The notes: generated from the letters alone by a model not told the origin. A DNA stretch of 64,000 nt from Phycisphaerae bacterium RAS1 (GCA_007859745.1 SMLU01000001.1:2232001-2296000), one strand, 5' to 3'. Counted from the first letter of the stretch, positions 26,200 to 35,134 are shown. Numbers and translations are program-made.

Positions 26200-27153
26200 T
26201 CACTTGGCCTCGAGCTTCGCCGCATCCGCCGGTGTCAGGCGGCGAAGCTTGAGGCCGCGCTGTTTCAGCAGTTCGATCACGCCGGTCTTGTCCGGCAGGT
26301 GAGCTGCGCCCACGGCGAAAAAGAACGACTTGCCCGGGCTCTCCTTCAGCTTCGCCGCCATGCGCTCCGCCATGTGCTTGTTTCGCTGCGTGAGCAGCTT
26401 GTCCACCATGCGCTTGTCGAGCGGGTCGTTCTCGTCGAAGTAGGCGTTCATGAACTTCATCAGCTCGGCCTCGTCCCCGGAGAGGTAGAGGTCGATCAGC
26501 TTGTCGATGTACTTGACGCCCTCCTTCTCCGATTTCTCCAGAAAGTCCAGCGTCTTGTCGAGCATTTCCGCCTGTTCGGCATCGCTGAAGGACTCGAAGA
26601 TGCCGAACTGTTCGTCAAGCGTCTCCAAGCCACCAACTTGCTTGTCTTCGGCCTGGCAGCGCAGGTAGAGCGACATGTCCAGCGCCTGCTTGGTCGCCAT
26701 GTCGTGCAGGCGGTCCAGCAGCGTGATCTGCACCGCGACCGCCCAGACGCGCATGCGGCTGAACGCGGCGATGTCAAAGCCCTTGGTCTTTGCGAACGCG
26801 GCGGCGCGGTCGTAGACCTTTTTCGGAATCACGTCCTGAAGCTTCTTGCCTTCGGGCAGCATCATCCGCTGGGCGGATTTCAGGATCACGTCGCCGTCCA
26901 TGGGAATCTCAGCGAAGAACGCGTCGCAGGCGTCGAGCGCCTTGTCGACCACCTTCGGCAGGGCCAGCACGCGGTCATCGGGCAGGTGAATCGTGCCGTA
27001 CAGGTAGGACGGCGTCTTGCCCTCGATCATCCACAGCAGCGGCTTGTCGGTCGGTTGGACGGCCTGCGCCGCCGCGGTGCGCGCCGACGCGAGCACGACA
27101 AGCAGGGTGAGTGCGGGGATTCGCTGCGCGGAGGGGCGGGTGAACATCAGCAT
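26200..27153 (-). CDS. TraB/GumN family exported protein
   Basis: A 317-residue exported protein of the TraB/GumN family, a proposed metal-dependent hydrolase fold related to Tiki-type peptidases. It has a signal peptide (LTLLVVLASARTAAAQA). Conserved motifs in order are YLYGTIHLPD with the first metal-binding His, FFAEIPMD with the Glu, LLTQRNKHMAERM, and FFFAVGAAHLPDKTGVIELL with the second GxxH motif. The middle is helical. Convergent with rpsA, with 15 bases between stop codons. Substrate unknown. Confidence 0.88.
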   Translation of the reverse strand: MLMFTRPSAQRIPALTLLVVLASARTAAAQAVQPTDKPLLWMIEGKTPSYLYGTIHLPDDRVLALPKVVDKALDACDAFFAEIPMDGDVILKSAQRMMLPEGKKLQDVIPKKVYDRAAAFAKTKGFDIAAFSRMRVWAVAVQITLLDRLHDMATKQALDMSLYLRCQAEDKQVGGLETLDEQFGIFESFSDAEQAEMLDKTLDFLEKSEKEGVKYIDKLIDLYLSGDEAELMKFMNAYFDENDPLDKRMVDKLLTQRNKHMAERMAAKLKESPGKSFFFAVGAAHLPDKTGVIELLKQRGLKLRRLTPADAAKLEAK

Positions 27154-27240
27154 TCAAGGCTCCGTTTCGGGACAATGCACACCAGACGCTATGAGCATTT
27201 GACGACGATTTCAACCGCGTGAGGCCCGCGCGCCGCGCAC

Positions 27241-27287
27241 GGCCGGCACGGGGGCCGCCGACGGCCGGCACGGGGGCCGGCCGCTAC
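27241..27287. repeat. GTAG-footed palindrome, CGGCCGGCCCCCGTGCCGG type
   Basis: Read on the minus strand this is GTAGCGGCCGGCCCCCGTG followed by its complement. A second copy is at 36411-36437. The GTAG foot supplies the TAG stop codon of the MFS transporter gene ending at 27284. Confidence 0.65.
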
Positions 27288-28657
27288 AATGCGGAAGGCG
27301 TCTCGCCCGGCTCAGCAACCGGCGGGTCCGCCGCGCCACGGGCCAGGCGCCCGAACAGCACCACCGCGGTCACGCCCGCCGCAATCGCGATCAGGAATGA
27401 CGCCCACCCCAGAAAGTAATACGTGAGCTGCCCGACGAAGGGCATGATGACGCCGCGCAGGCCGGTCAGCGCCACGTGCACGCCCATGTAAAGCTCCGCG
27501 TCGTGCTTGCCGGCAAAGTGCAGGTGGCCCAGGTTCCAGGCGATTGACCCGCCGCCGCGGCCGACGCCGTTGATCATGCGACTGACGCCGATCACGACCA
27601 ACCCGGCGACGGCGAACCCATCCGCGCCGAGCGCCGCGGACGGATCTCGCTGATTTAAAAGGAATATGCCCAGCGTCATGATGACGACGGCGCCCAACCA
27701 GACGCTGCTGTTGACGACGCGGAAGGCCAGCACGCCGCGGCGGTCGAAGTAGCCGGCCCAGGCGCGAATGGTGACGAGCATGATGACGGTGGGGATCAGG
27801 TCCATCAGCAGGCTGGATTTGAAGTAGCCCAGGCCGAGCTGCTTCGTGAGAATCACGGTCAACACCGGATCGACCAGGAAGTTCGAGCTGCCCAGGAAAT
27901 ACTGGGCCGTGCAGTAACGGGCGAAAGGCGCATCGTTCCGCAGGATCGCGGCGGACTCTCGCAAGCCGTCACGAAACTGACGCCAGGAAGACCGGCCGGC
28001 GGCGCCGCGCTGCGCCAGGTGGCGCCGCAGACTGTGCAATTCGGCCCGCTCGCCGCGGACGCGCACGCGCCGCAGCGGCAGAAGCGACAGCACGCCCAGC
28101 ACGCCGATGAGCGGATACGCGAGGCGGAAATAGTCGGCGTGACGGTCGAAGAGCAGCGTCAGGCCGGCGCTCATGATCAGCATCTGCTGGGCGTTGATCA
28201 TCTGGATGCGTCCGGCGATGCGAGCGCGATGCGTCGAGGGATAGTTAGATTTCCACATCGACGTGCGGACGGTGACCAGGCCCGAAAGGAAGATGCGCGC
28301 TCCGGCCACCTGAGCCGCGAAGATCCAGCCGCCGGCTTCGCCCCAATGCGTCGGCGTCAGCGCGACCGAGGCGGCGCAGAGCAGCGCTCCGATGGCCAGC
28401 AGCACGAACATCGGCACGCGCGGACGGCCGCGCAGCACGACGCCCCAGACGAGGCTGAGGATGTGGGCCAGCATGGGCGTGGCCCAGACGAACGAGACCA
28501 GCATGCTGGAGGCGTGAAACGTCTTGGCGACGACGATGCTCGAGAACGACCCGTCAACGAGATTCGCGAACACGCCCCACATGGAGATGTGCCGCAGTTC
28601 GAGCAGGTAGTTCCGCCGCGCCAGGGGCGGAATGTCGTCGATGCGGAGGAAATCCAT
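27284..28657 (-). CDS. MFS-type membrane transporter
   Basis: A 457-residue polytopic membrane protein with about 12 hydrophobic segments (for example FVLLAIGALLCAASVAL, LAYPLIGVLGVLSLLPL, GVIMPFVGQLTYYFLGWASFLIAIAAGV). It has a central hydrophilic loop rich in Arg (RRVRVRGERAELHSLRRHLAQRG), the usual layout of a major facilitator. Substrate cannot be told. The ATG at 28657 gives MDFLRIDDIPPLARRNYLLELRH as a cytoplasmic N-terminus. The stop codon falls in a GTAG-footed repeat. It is about 125 bases downstream of the LOG-family gene on the same strand. Confidence 0.8.
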   Translation of the reverse strand: MDFLRIDDIPPLARRNYLLELRHISMWGVFANLVDGSFSSIVVAKTFHASSMLVSFVWATPMLAHILSLVWGVVLRGRPRVPMFVLLAIGALLCAASVALTPTHWGEAGGWIFAAQVAGARIFLSGLVTVRTSMWKSNYPSTHRARIAGRIQMINAQQMLIMSAGLTLLFDRHADYFRLAYPLIGVLGVLSLLPLRRVRVRGERAELHSLRRHLAQRGAAGRSSWRQFRDGLRESAAILRNDAPFARYCTAQYFLGSSNFLVDPVLTVILTKQLGLGYFKSSLLMDLIPTVIMLVTIRAWAGYFDRRGVLAFRVVNSSVWLGAVVIMTLGIFLLNQRDPSAALGADGFAVAGLVVIGVSRMINGVGRGGGSIAWNLGHLHFAGKHDAELYMGVHVALTGLRGVIMPFVGQLTYYFLGWASFLIAIAAGVTAVVLFGRLARGAADPPVAEPGETPSAL

Positions 28658-28782
28658 CGGCAGAATTGTAGCTCTTCGCCCATTCAGAGAGGGACGACGG
28701 CAACGAATAGAGGAACAAAGGGCACAAGACGCACAGGTCCGTACAACCCGCGCGCCCGGCATCCCGCTAGCCCTTCCCCCCT

Positions 28783-29826
28783 CTATCCCCGCGCATCGCC
28801 GTTAATGACGTTAATCATCCTTCGCAACAGCCCGCAGCTCCGACGGTCGAACTGGAGCTTCAGCCGCGACTTGTCCGGCAGCTCGCCCTCTTCGTCGGCC
28901 AGCGGGGCGGTGCGCTCGATGCCGCCGCCGTCGAGCAGGCCGCGGAATTCGGCGTTCAGCGTCTGCAGCGTGGCGTCCGAGATCTCGCGCTCGAGGCGAA
29001 GGACGAGGTCTTTGCCGACGAAGCGCATCGAGTGGTAGACGCGATAGAACTGCACGACCTCGCGGACGGCCCGGTCGATGTCATCCGTGATGAGGAACAG
29101 CTCGGTATCGTGCTGGCTGATCAGCCCGGTGCGGAGCAGCTCGCGCTCCACCCACGTTCGCCAATGCGGCCAGTAGGTGCCGCCCGGATGCTCGATCATC
29201 ACGATCGGCACGAGCGGCATCTTGCCGGTCTGGACGAGCGTCAACGCCTCAAAGCCCTCGTCCTGCGTGCCGAAGCCGCCCGGAAAGAGCGCCACCGCCG
29301 AGGCTTCCTTCATGAACATCAGCTTGCGCGTAAAGAAGTAGCGGAAGCTGATCAGCTTCGGGTCGGCCTCGATGATGCTGTTGGTCTTCTGTTCGAACGG
29401 CAGGCGGATCGCCACGCCGAAGCTCTTCTCGCGCCCCGCTCCGCCGTGGCCGGCTTTCATGATCCCGTCCCCGGCGCCGGTGATGACCATCCAACCGGCC
29501 TCACAGACCTTTCGGCTGAAGTCCAGCGCGGCGATGTAATTCGGGTGGTCCTCCGGCGTCCGGGCGGAGCCGAAGACGCTGATTTTGCGGATGTCGGCGT
29601 AGGGGGCGAAGATTTTGAAGGCGAAGCGCAGCTCGGCGATGGCCTTGTTCAGCAGCTTGACGTCGCCGCGGTTGGTGTTGTCGCGGACCATGCGCGTCAG
29701 CGTGACGAGCATGCCTTCGTACAGTTCCTGATCGCGGCCGGAGAGCCAGCGCTCTGCGAACTCGCGCACGTCGTTGTCGCGCTGCTCCCGGCGGCGGACG
29801 TCGGCCTGATCCTGGGTGAATTCCAT
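28783..29826 (-). CDS. LOG family (TIGR00730-like) Rossmann-fold protein
   Basis: A 347-residue cytoplasmic protein with the lysine-decarboxylase-like/LOG fold. Members of the family hydrolyse nucleoside 5'-monophosphates, and some release active cytokinin. The phosphate-binding signature PGGFGTQDEGFE is present near residue 200, preceded by ISVFGSARTPEDHPNY and VITGAGDGIMKAGHGGAG. It is longer than the usual 180-250 residues, with an N-terminal helical extension (about 75 residues) and a C-terminal extension. The ATG at 29826 follows an AGGACCGG-type ribosome binding site. An ATG at 29853 is possible. Confidence 0.85.
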   Translation of the reverse strand: MEFTQDQADVRRREQRDNDVREFAERWLSGRDQELYEGMLVTLTRMVRDNTNRGDVKLLNKAIAELRFAFKIFAPYADIRKISVFGSARTPEDHPNYIAALDFSRKVCEAGWMVITGAGDGIMKAGHGGAGREKSFGVAIRLPFEQKTNSIIEADPKLISFRYFFTRKLMFMKEASAVALFPGGFGTQDEGFEALTLVQTGKMPLVPIVMIEHPGGTYWPHWRTWVERELLRTGLISQHDTELFLITDDIDRAVREVVQFYRVYHSMRFVGKDLVLRLEREISDATLQTLNAEFRGLLDGGGIERTAPLADEEGELPDKSRLKLQFDRRSCGLLRRMINVINGDARG

Positions 29827-30006
29827 TCCGGTCCTGACTCCTGATGAGCGCATGGTCGCCGCCGTCCTGCGCCGCGGGTTTCGCCGCGGGCGCCGGCCCT
29901 GACAGCAAGCGTGAGCGAACCGCTCATGATAGGGGAAATCGCCGTCGAATAGTGCCCGTCTGCCCAGCAAACACACCGCGGGGCGGCGCGGGCGCGTGAG
30001 CCGAGA

Positions 30007-30163
30007 TTTTGTCAGACTCGACGGGCATCTCTGTCCGAACCCGCCGCGCCAAGCGGCGGGGTGACGTCCCCGGCCTGTGCGGTGTCGCTCGGCCACGGAT
30101 GTCACCCCGCCGCTTGGCGCGGCGGGTTCGGAAAAACGGCCCGGCCGGCGGCGTATGCAGGAA
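30007..30163. mobile_element. MITE-like double-hairpin element, full-length copy
   Basis: One of the most complete copies. The left end is TTTTGTCAGACTCGACGGGC, followed by the two opposed hairpins (30033-30060 and 30102-30132) and the right end GGCCGGCGGCGTATGCAGGAAA. Compared with the copy at 63.9 kb, the ends form imperfect terminal inverted repeats of the type TTTTGCCAG...CTGGCAAAA. Confidence 0.8.
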
Positions 30164-30192
30164 AGCTCGCCGCACCCCCTGCCGAAAAAGCG

Positions 30193-30227
30193 ACAGGGTG
30201 CGTCGCGAATCGCGAGACGCACCCTGT
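30193..30227 (-). terminator. Hairpin terminator after the beta-helix exoprotein gene
   Basis: A 12-base-pair stem (ACAGGGTGCGTC / GACGCACCCTGT) starting 30 bases beyond the stop of the gene ending at 30257. A short T-rich tract follows on the minus strand (CTTTTTCGGC). Confidence 0.75.
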
Positions 30228-30256
30228 GCAGAGTTCAGTGCTCAGTCACATCCGGA

Positions 30257-32446
30257 TCAGCCGCCGTTGAGCAGCAGGTCGGTGAAGGGGTTGATGTCCA
30301 GCACCGTCACGTCGCCGTCGCCGTCGATGTCACCGTTGTCGATGGTGCAGTCGGGGAACATCGCCGCGTAGCCGGCCGGATCGATGATCGCCAGGACGAA
30401 GGCGTTGATGTCGAGCACGTTGGCGGCCCCGTCGCAGTTCATGTCACCCAGCACCTGGGCGTACTCATACGCGCCGATGTCCACCACCGGGGCGCCGCCG
30501 CTGCCGGTATCGGGCACCGACGGAGCATCCAGACGCCGCGGCATCAGGGCGATGTCGAAGGGCGTCGCTTCGCCGCTGTTCAGGTCGCCGTCGAGGTCGC
30601 AGTGGTCAGCCGCAACGCTGCCATTCGCGCCGGCGTCGATGCAGGGCGAGGTGAGCTTCAGCTTCAGGTTATCGTCGCTGTCGCCGGGGAAATTGTTGGC
30701 GCCGTCCGCGTCGGCGAACTGCGGGTCGAGGCCGAAGTTGCCCGTGCCGCCGAGGATGCCGGTCCAGCCTTCGATGTCGCAGTTGAAGACGCTCATGAGC
30801 GAGCCGTCGCCGTTGGTCTTCATGATCTGCTCGGCCTCGTCCGCGGTGCCGGCGGTGTTGTCGGTGTTGCCCCAGACGACGCTGTTGCGCAGGTACACCA
30901 GCGCGCCGCTCGTGCTGCGGACACCGCCGCACTCGGCCGCATAGTTGTTCCAGATCGTGCAGTTGTGGGCGAAGACGAAGGTCGTGTTGCTGGCGTTGCC
31001 GAAGGCCATGATCGCCGCGCCGCGGTCGCCGTTGGAGGTGTTGGCGGTGAAGACGCAGTTCTGGGCCGTGACGCTGCCGCCGTAGGCGTAGATGCCGCCG
31101 CCGCCGAAGGTCGAGGCGTTGCGCTGGAAGAGCGTGTTGTAGACGAAGGCGCTGCCTTCATTGCGAAGCCCGGCGCCGAAGTCGGCGTTGTTGTAGCGGA
31201 AGCGGCAGTTGGAGAACTTGGCGCCGGCGCCGTCGTTGATCCGCACGCCGCCGCCGGTCGAATCCGCCAGGTTGTTGAAGAAGTAGCAGTTCTTGAAGTG
31301 CGGCGTTCCGCTGATGTCGACCGCCGCGCCGCCGCCGTTCCAGGCCGCGTTTCCGGAGATGGTGCAGTTGCGGATTTCCGCCGTCGATTCACGAACGTAG
31401 AGGCCGCCGCCGAGCATGTCCCAGCCCAGCGTGCCGTTGGCGTTGCCGCCGGTGATCGTGAAGCCGTCCAGGGCGGTGGTTTCGTCGCAGCCCCACATCG
31501 TGACGACGTGGTAGCAGTTGTCGGCGTTGCCGGGGGCGTCGATGTTTCCGCTCAGGAATGTCGGGTTGGCGGCGATGTCGCGCTGCGAGAGGTTCGCTTC
31601 CGTGCCGGCGAAGCCGCCGTAAACCTGCACGCCGTTGGGGACGCTGAAGGTGTCCGTGCGGTACGGATCGACGTCGGGAACGTACGTTCCCTCCGTGACC
31701 CAGATTTCCGTCACCGCGCCGGCGTACTGGCCCGTGGCCGAGAACGCGTCTTCAAGCCGGGTGAAGGCGTTGGCCCAGTCCAGACCCGTCGCGGCGCCGG
31801 CGGCGTCCGGTTTCACGTACAGCCGCGTCGGGAGCTTTTCAACCTGCATGCCGTTGATGATGCCGCGGCCGCTGGCGCTGGTGTTGTTGCCCACCGTCAC
31901 CGTCAGCGACTGATTGGCGTTCACCTGCACGACGTGAGCACAGTGCGACACGGGCGAGAAGAGCAGGTTGCCGTTCCGCGAGCCGCCGACGTTGTAAAAC
32001 GTGCCGCTGACCGTGACGCGCGTCGACTGGTTGCTGCTGGTCGGATCGTCGCCGTAGGTCCAGATGCGGTACGGCCCGGCGGCCAGGCCGGTGAATGTGA
32101 ACGTCATGGCGGGGCCGCTGCCGCTCGCGGCCAGCTCCCAGCCGTCTTCCATCAGCTTGGCGAAGTCGCCGGTATCCGTGCCGTCGTGCTGCATGACGAT
32201 CACCTCGCCGGTGGTCGCGACCTGAACGCTGGTGTTCGTGCCGGCCAGGTTCTTCAGCGTGAAGTTGCCGTTGGGCAGCGTGCTGATGGCGTTCCAGAAT
32301 CCGGGCTGGTTGGCGGCCGCCGCGAAGGCGTTGGCCGGGGCGCCCGAGCCGATGCCGCTGGTGCTGTTGATGTCGATGTTGAAGGACTGGCCGAAGGCGG
32401 CACACGCCCCTGTACCGGCCAGCAAGCTGAGGATGAATCGTCGCAT
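30257..32446 (-). CDS. Secreted beta-helix protein with dockerin-like tail
   Basis: A 729-residue exported protein. After the signal peptide (LSLLAGTGACAAFGQ) comes a beta-sandwich region. A right-handed parallel beta-helix follows (about residues 230-600) with short repeats rich in Asn and Gly, such as IRNCTISGNAAWNGGG, FKNCYFFNNLADSTGGG and AQNCVFTANTSNGDRG. A segment SPCIDAGANG and DIGAYEYAQ precede two dockerin-like repeats: MNCDGAANVLDINAFVLAI and IDGDGDVTVLDINPFTDLL. Beta-helix proteins of this build are surface or polysaccharide-associated, but no catalytic residues can be assigned. It is followed by a clear terminator. Confidence 0.88.
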   Translation of the reverse strand: MRRFILSLLAGTGACAAFGQSFNIDINSTSGIGSGAPANAFAAAANQPGFWNAISTLPNGNFTLKNLAGTNTSVQVATTGEVIVMQHDGTDTGDFAKLMEDGWELAASGSGPAMTFTFTGLAAGPYRIWTYGDDPTSSNQSTRVTVSGTFYNVGGSRNGNLLFSPVSHCAHVVQVNANQSLTVTVGNNTSASGRGIINGMQVEKLPTRLYVKPDAAGAATGLDWANAFTRLEDAFSATGQYAGAVTEIWVTEGTYVPDVDPYRTDTFSVPNGVQVYGGFAGTEANLSQRDIAANPTFLSGNIDAPGNADNCYHVVTMWGCDETTALDGFTITGGNANGTLGWDMLGGGLYVRESTAEIRNCTISGNAAWNGGGAAVDISGTPHFKNCYFFNNLADSTGGGVRINDGAGAKFSNCRFRYNNADFGAGLRNEGSAFVYNTLFQRNASTFGGGGIYAYGGSVTAQNCVFTANTSNGDRGAAIMAFGNASNTTFVFAHNCTIWNNYAAECGGVRSTSGALVYLRNSVVWGNTDNTAGTADEAEQIMKTNGDGSLMSVFNCDIEGWTGILGGTGNFGLDPQFADADGANNFPGDSDDNLKLKLTSPCIDAGANGSVAADHCDLDGDLNSGEATPFDIALMPRRLDAPSVPDTGSGGAPVVDIGAYEYAQVLGDMNCDGAANVLDINAFVLAIIDPAGYAAMFPDCTIDNGDIDGDGDVTVLDINPFTDLLLNGG

Positions 32447-32851
32447 GGGTCTCTCCTGGTTTACGTTCCGAAGTTCCTGTAAAGCGGTTCACTGGGATAC
32501 ACGCAGGACGGGTCGGAGAGCCTCAGAAATACCGGAAGAGAACTTGATAGGATCGGGATTCGGGCAGCGCGGGCGTCCGTGCTTGTGAAGACTTGGGTGG
32601 GACGGGCGTTTCGCAGCGCCTCGCCCGTCGCCCCCCCGCCCCCGGCGCTCCCCGAAATCGGCCGCGTGCGGAGCCAGCACCTCGATTCACGTCCGTAACC
32701 GTCGTATCCGCCACTTTTTCCCGCCGCGAACCTGGAGATTCTGAAACATACGCCGGATTCCTTCCCAGAGAGAGGTATTGCCGTTTGTTCGGCAAGACGC
32801 AACGCACCCGGGCGCCTATCGCGCGCCCGACGCAACCGAAGGAGGTATTCT
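32447..32851. other. Divergent intergenic region without a gene
   Basis: 405 bases between two divergently transcribed exoprotein genes. It contains a partial ACGGGCGTTTCG...GCCCGT palindrome near 32600, related to the hairpins at 8.7 and 61.9 kb. Otherwise I see no gene or confident promoter. Frames through it have no protein-like composition. Confidence 0.5.
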
Positions 32852-33838
32852 GTGAGAATCCGATCGCGCATCTCCGTCACAGCCCTGTCGTTCGGCGGTC
32901 TGATCGCCGCGGCAAACCCGGCTCTGGCCTATCTGGGCAGTTTCCGACCGCAGGACGGTTACAGCCTCAGCGTGTACAACGGGTCGGCCAATTGGTGTGA
33001 TGTAACTTATTACAACGCTGGCGCTTATGGACCAAACGCCGGCGGCGGGGCCGGCCCGACGCCGATCGTCCCCGACAGCGGTCAGTGGAAGCTGCAAAGC
33101 CAGGCGGGTGCGTTCTTCCCGACGACGGCCGCCCGCAACGCATCGGTGGGTGGCGCGCCGCCCTACCCGAGCTCGGTTCCGTCGGGCTCGATGCCGATCT
33201 ACATCGTCGGCAATCACGGCCCAGGCCGCGGCGGCGACGGCAGCAGCCTCGCCGTCCGCAACGACTCGCCCTCCGGCACCGGCCCCCTGAAGTACGACTA
33301 CGCCCTCGACAGCTACGACTTCGGCGGAACAAACCCCGCCACCGTTACCAGCGGCACGCTCATCACCGAGTTCTACTACCTGTCTGACCCCGGCGTCGCG
33401 CCGCAACCCGGCACCCCGCCACAGGACAAGTTCCGGCTGAAGTTCAAGGACAGCCTCGGCAACGTCGGCGTCGAGTGGGGCTACGGACGCGACAACGAGG
33501 TCTATTGGCGGGCCAACAACGGCGGAAACTGGTCCTACACCGGCCTCTACGCCGACCCCGGCGACTGGGACGGAGTCCGCATGAGCATTGACCTGGGCGC
33601 CGACACGTTCATGCTCGAGTACTACGACGTTTCAACGAGCCTCTGGACCACGCTTGCTGCCGCCGGCACCCCCCTGGGCACCGCCCTTCAGGACCTGACG
33701 CACCTCGGCTGGGAGATGGAGGACAACGTGGTCGGAGGCCTGGGCGGAAAGAACTTCTTCGACGACTTCTCGGTGACGCCGGAGCCGTCGACGCTGGTGC
33801 TGGCCGCCGCCGGTCTTCTGGTAATTCGCCGGCGGTAA
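32852..33838 (+). CDS. Secreted protein with PEP-CTERM sorting signal
   Basis: A 328-residue exported protein. GTG start with a strong ribosome binding site (AAGGAGG, 7 bases upstream). Signal peptide ends ANPALA. The C-terminus TPEPSTLVLAAAGLLVIRRR is a textbook PEP-CTERM tail (PEP, hydrophobic helix, Arg cluster), which in other bacteria is processed by exosortase. The body is Gly/Asn/Tyr-rich and beta-like. The section FRLKFKDSLGNVGVEWGYG...WRANNGGNW suggests a lectin-like or laminin G-like sandwich, but no family is certain. No exosortase gene is visible in the window. Confidence 0.85.
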   Translation: MRIRSRISVTALSFGGLIAAANPALAYLGSFRPQDGYSLSVYNGSANWCDVTYYNAGAYGPNAGGGAGPTPIVPDSGQWKLQSQAGAFFPTTAARNASVGGAPPYPSSVPSGSMPIYIVGNHGPGRGGDGSSLAVRNDSPSGTGPLKYDYALDSYDFGGTNPATVTSGTLITEFYYLSDPGVAPQPGTPPQDKFRLKFKDSLGNVGVEWGYGRDNEVYWRANNGGNWSYTGLYADPGDWDGVRMSIDLGADTFMLEYYDVSTSLWTTLAAAGTPLGTALQDLTHLGWEMEDNVVGGLGGKNFFDDFSVTPEPSTLVLAAAGLLVIRRR

Positions 33839-33997
33839 CGGATCGGCGAAGAATCGCGTGAGCGTGGGGCGGGCGTCCGGGCCCGCCCCTGATGGATCCG
33901 GGAATTCGGGAAAGCCGTCGCCCTGATTTTGGCGGCTGCCGCTTCCTCACGGGCGCGGCTCGGATTGAGCTGTTGGAGACCGAGCAACGGAAGAGGT

Positions 33998-34098
33998 GGC
34001 CATCGTCAAGCGGTCACGCGAGGATCGCCCGTGCGTGGGAAGCGGCCGAACGCGTACCGGCACTGTACGATCCTTTGCGGGACCGTTTGACGATGGCC
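33998..34098. repeat. Imperfect 30-bp inverted repeat
   Basis: GGCCATCGTCAAGCGGTC at 33998 is mirrored by GACCGTTTGACGATGGCC ending at 34098. The match extends inward to GGATCG with a few mismatches. The spacer is about 40 bases. It lies downstream of the tRNA pair. No gene is seen in 33839-34260. Confidence 0.65.
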
Positions 34099-34153
34099 AT
34101 CGAAGCGCGATCAGGCGAAGCGAGAAGCGCCAACGAGCGCCCGAAGCAATCAC

Positions 34154-34240
34154 AACGCAAAGCGCCAGCGAGCGCCCGGAGCGTGGCGCCTCCCAAGTTG
34201 GGAGACCCCTTGTTCCGGGCGCTCGCTGGCGCTTCGCGTT
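34154..34240. repeat. Hairpin repeat, variant AACGCGAAGCGCCAGCGAGC
   Basis: Arms of 26 bases with one mismatch, 35 bases apart. The sequence is a variant of the GAACGCGAAGCGCAAGCGAG family. An extra half-copy lies at about 34118. It follows the tRNA-Arg gene by 20 bases on its strand and may terminate the tRNA transcript. Confidence 0.75.
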
Positions 34241-34260
34241 CTGTTTGCTGAGACGGGAAA

Positions 34261-34334
<74 letters not shown>

Positions 34335-34390
34335 GTGATTCTTCGCCCATCGCCGCGCAGCATCCGACCCGGCGGCACGCGCCAAACGCA

Positions 34391-34474
34391 TGCCCGGGAC
34401 AGGATTTGAACCTGCACGAGGTTGCCCTCGCCAGCCCCTCAAGCTGGTGCGTCTGCCAATTCCGCCACCCGGGC
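34391..34474 (-). tRNA. tRNA-Leu(GAG)
   Basis: Minus strand. Acceptor stem GCCCGGG / CCCGGGC with discriminator A, D arm starting GGCGGAATTGG, anticodon loop TTGAGGG between CCAGC and GCTGG giving anticodon GAG, a long variable arm (CGAGGGCAACCTCG) as expected for class II tRNAs, and T arm GCAGGTTCAAATCCTGT. Length 84, no encoded CCA. It lies 56 bases upstream of tRNA-Arg, probably in the same transcript. Confidence 0.95.
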
Positions 34475-34591
34475 GGCAGGCCGAACGGTGCGCTGCGGGG
34501 GACAAAAAGCCTAGTCGCCACCCGCGCAACCGTCAAGGTCCGCCCCTCCCGCGCAGCCCCCGCGGTGCATCCGGTCTCAGGTGGCGATCCG

Positions 34592-34690
34592 TCCGAACCC
34601 GCCGCGCCAAGCGGCGGGCTGACGTCCGCGGCCTATACGGCGCCGATTGCTAGCGATTGTCAATCCGCCGCTTGGCGCGGCGGGTTCGGA
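34592..34690. mobile_element. MITE-like double-hairpin element, subfamily with inner GATTGCTAGCGATTG
   Basis: Opposed arms as in the other copies. The centre and right flank (CACCGTCAATCGCAACCTC) match the 24.1-kb copy better than the rest, defining a subfamily. It lies upstream of the tRNA-Leu gene in the 660-base gap 34475-35134, which otherwise holds only the heptamer repeat. Confidence 0.78.
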
Positions 34691-34973
34691 AAGGCACCGT
34701 CAATCGCAACCTCTATCGGGATGCGCCCAGCCCCCGCGACGCGGATGCGTGCGGCCCGACAGCCGCGAGCGCGTTTGGCCCGTCTTCCACGATAGCGATT
34801 CGACCGCACCGACCGGGTGCGGCACACGATGCGCTGATTAATGTGTCGCGACGGCGGCGCCGGGCGCGGACCGCGGCTCGGACCCGGCGGGAGCGTCATG
34901 TGACGTGACCTCCGCGGTCCACGCACCGGCCGCCGCCGAGCGGCCCAATGTCAACGTACGCGTGTCGTTTGCC

Positions 34974-35036
34974 ACTTGTCACTTGTCACTTGTCACTTGT
35001 CACCTGTCACGTGTTTCTTGCCACGTGTCACGTGCC
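34974..35036. repeat. CACTTGT heptamer tandem repeat
   Basis: Four perfect copies of CACTTGT from 34974, followed by degenerate copies (CACCTGT, CACGTGT). Simple-sequence DNA about 100 bases before a dockerin-like exoprotein gene. Slippage could alter spacing in the leader. Confidence 0.75.
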
Positions 35037-35134
35037 GACCGCCCGCATCCCGCCGCAACGTTCTCTGGAGGCCTGACGCCGGACAGTCATCCGGGACCAT
35101 CCTCGTTTGGACGCACGTCCAAGGAGTCAGTCCG

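Noticed and set aside
29854-30222. Upstream part of the LOG-family frame
   Set aside because: It also translates the palindromic repeat and has no conserved features.
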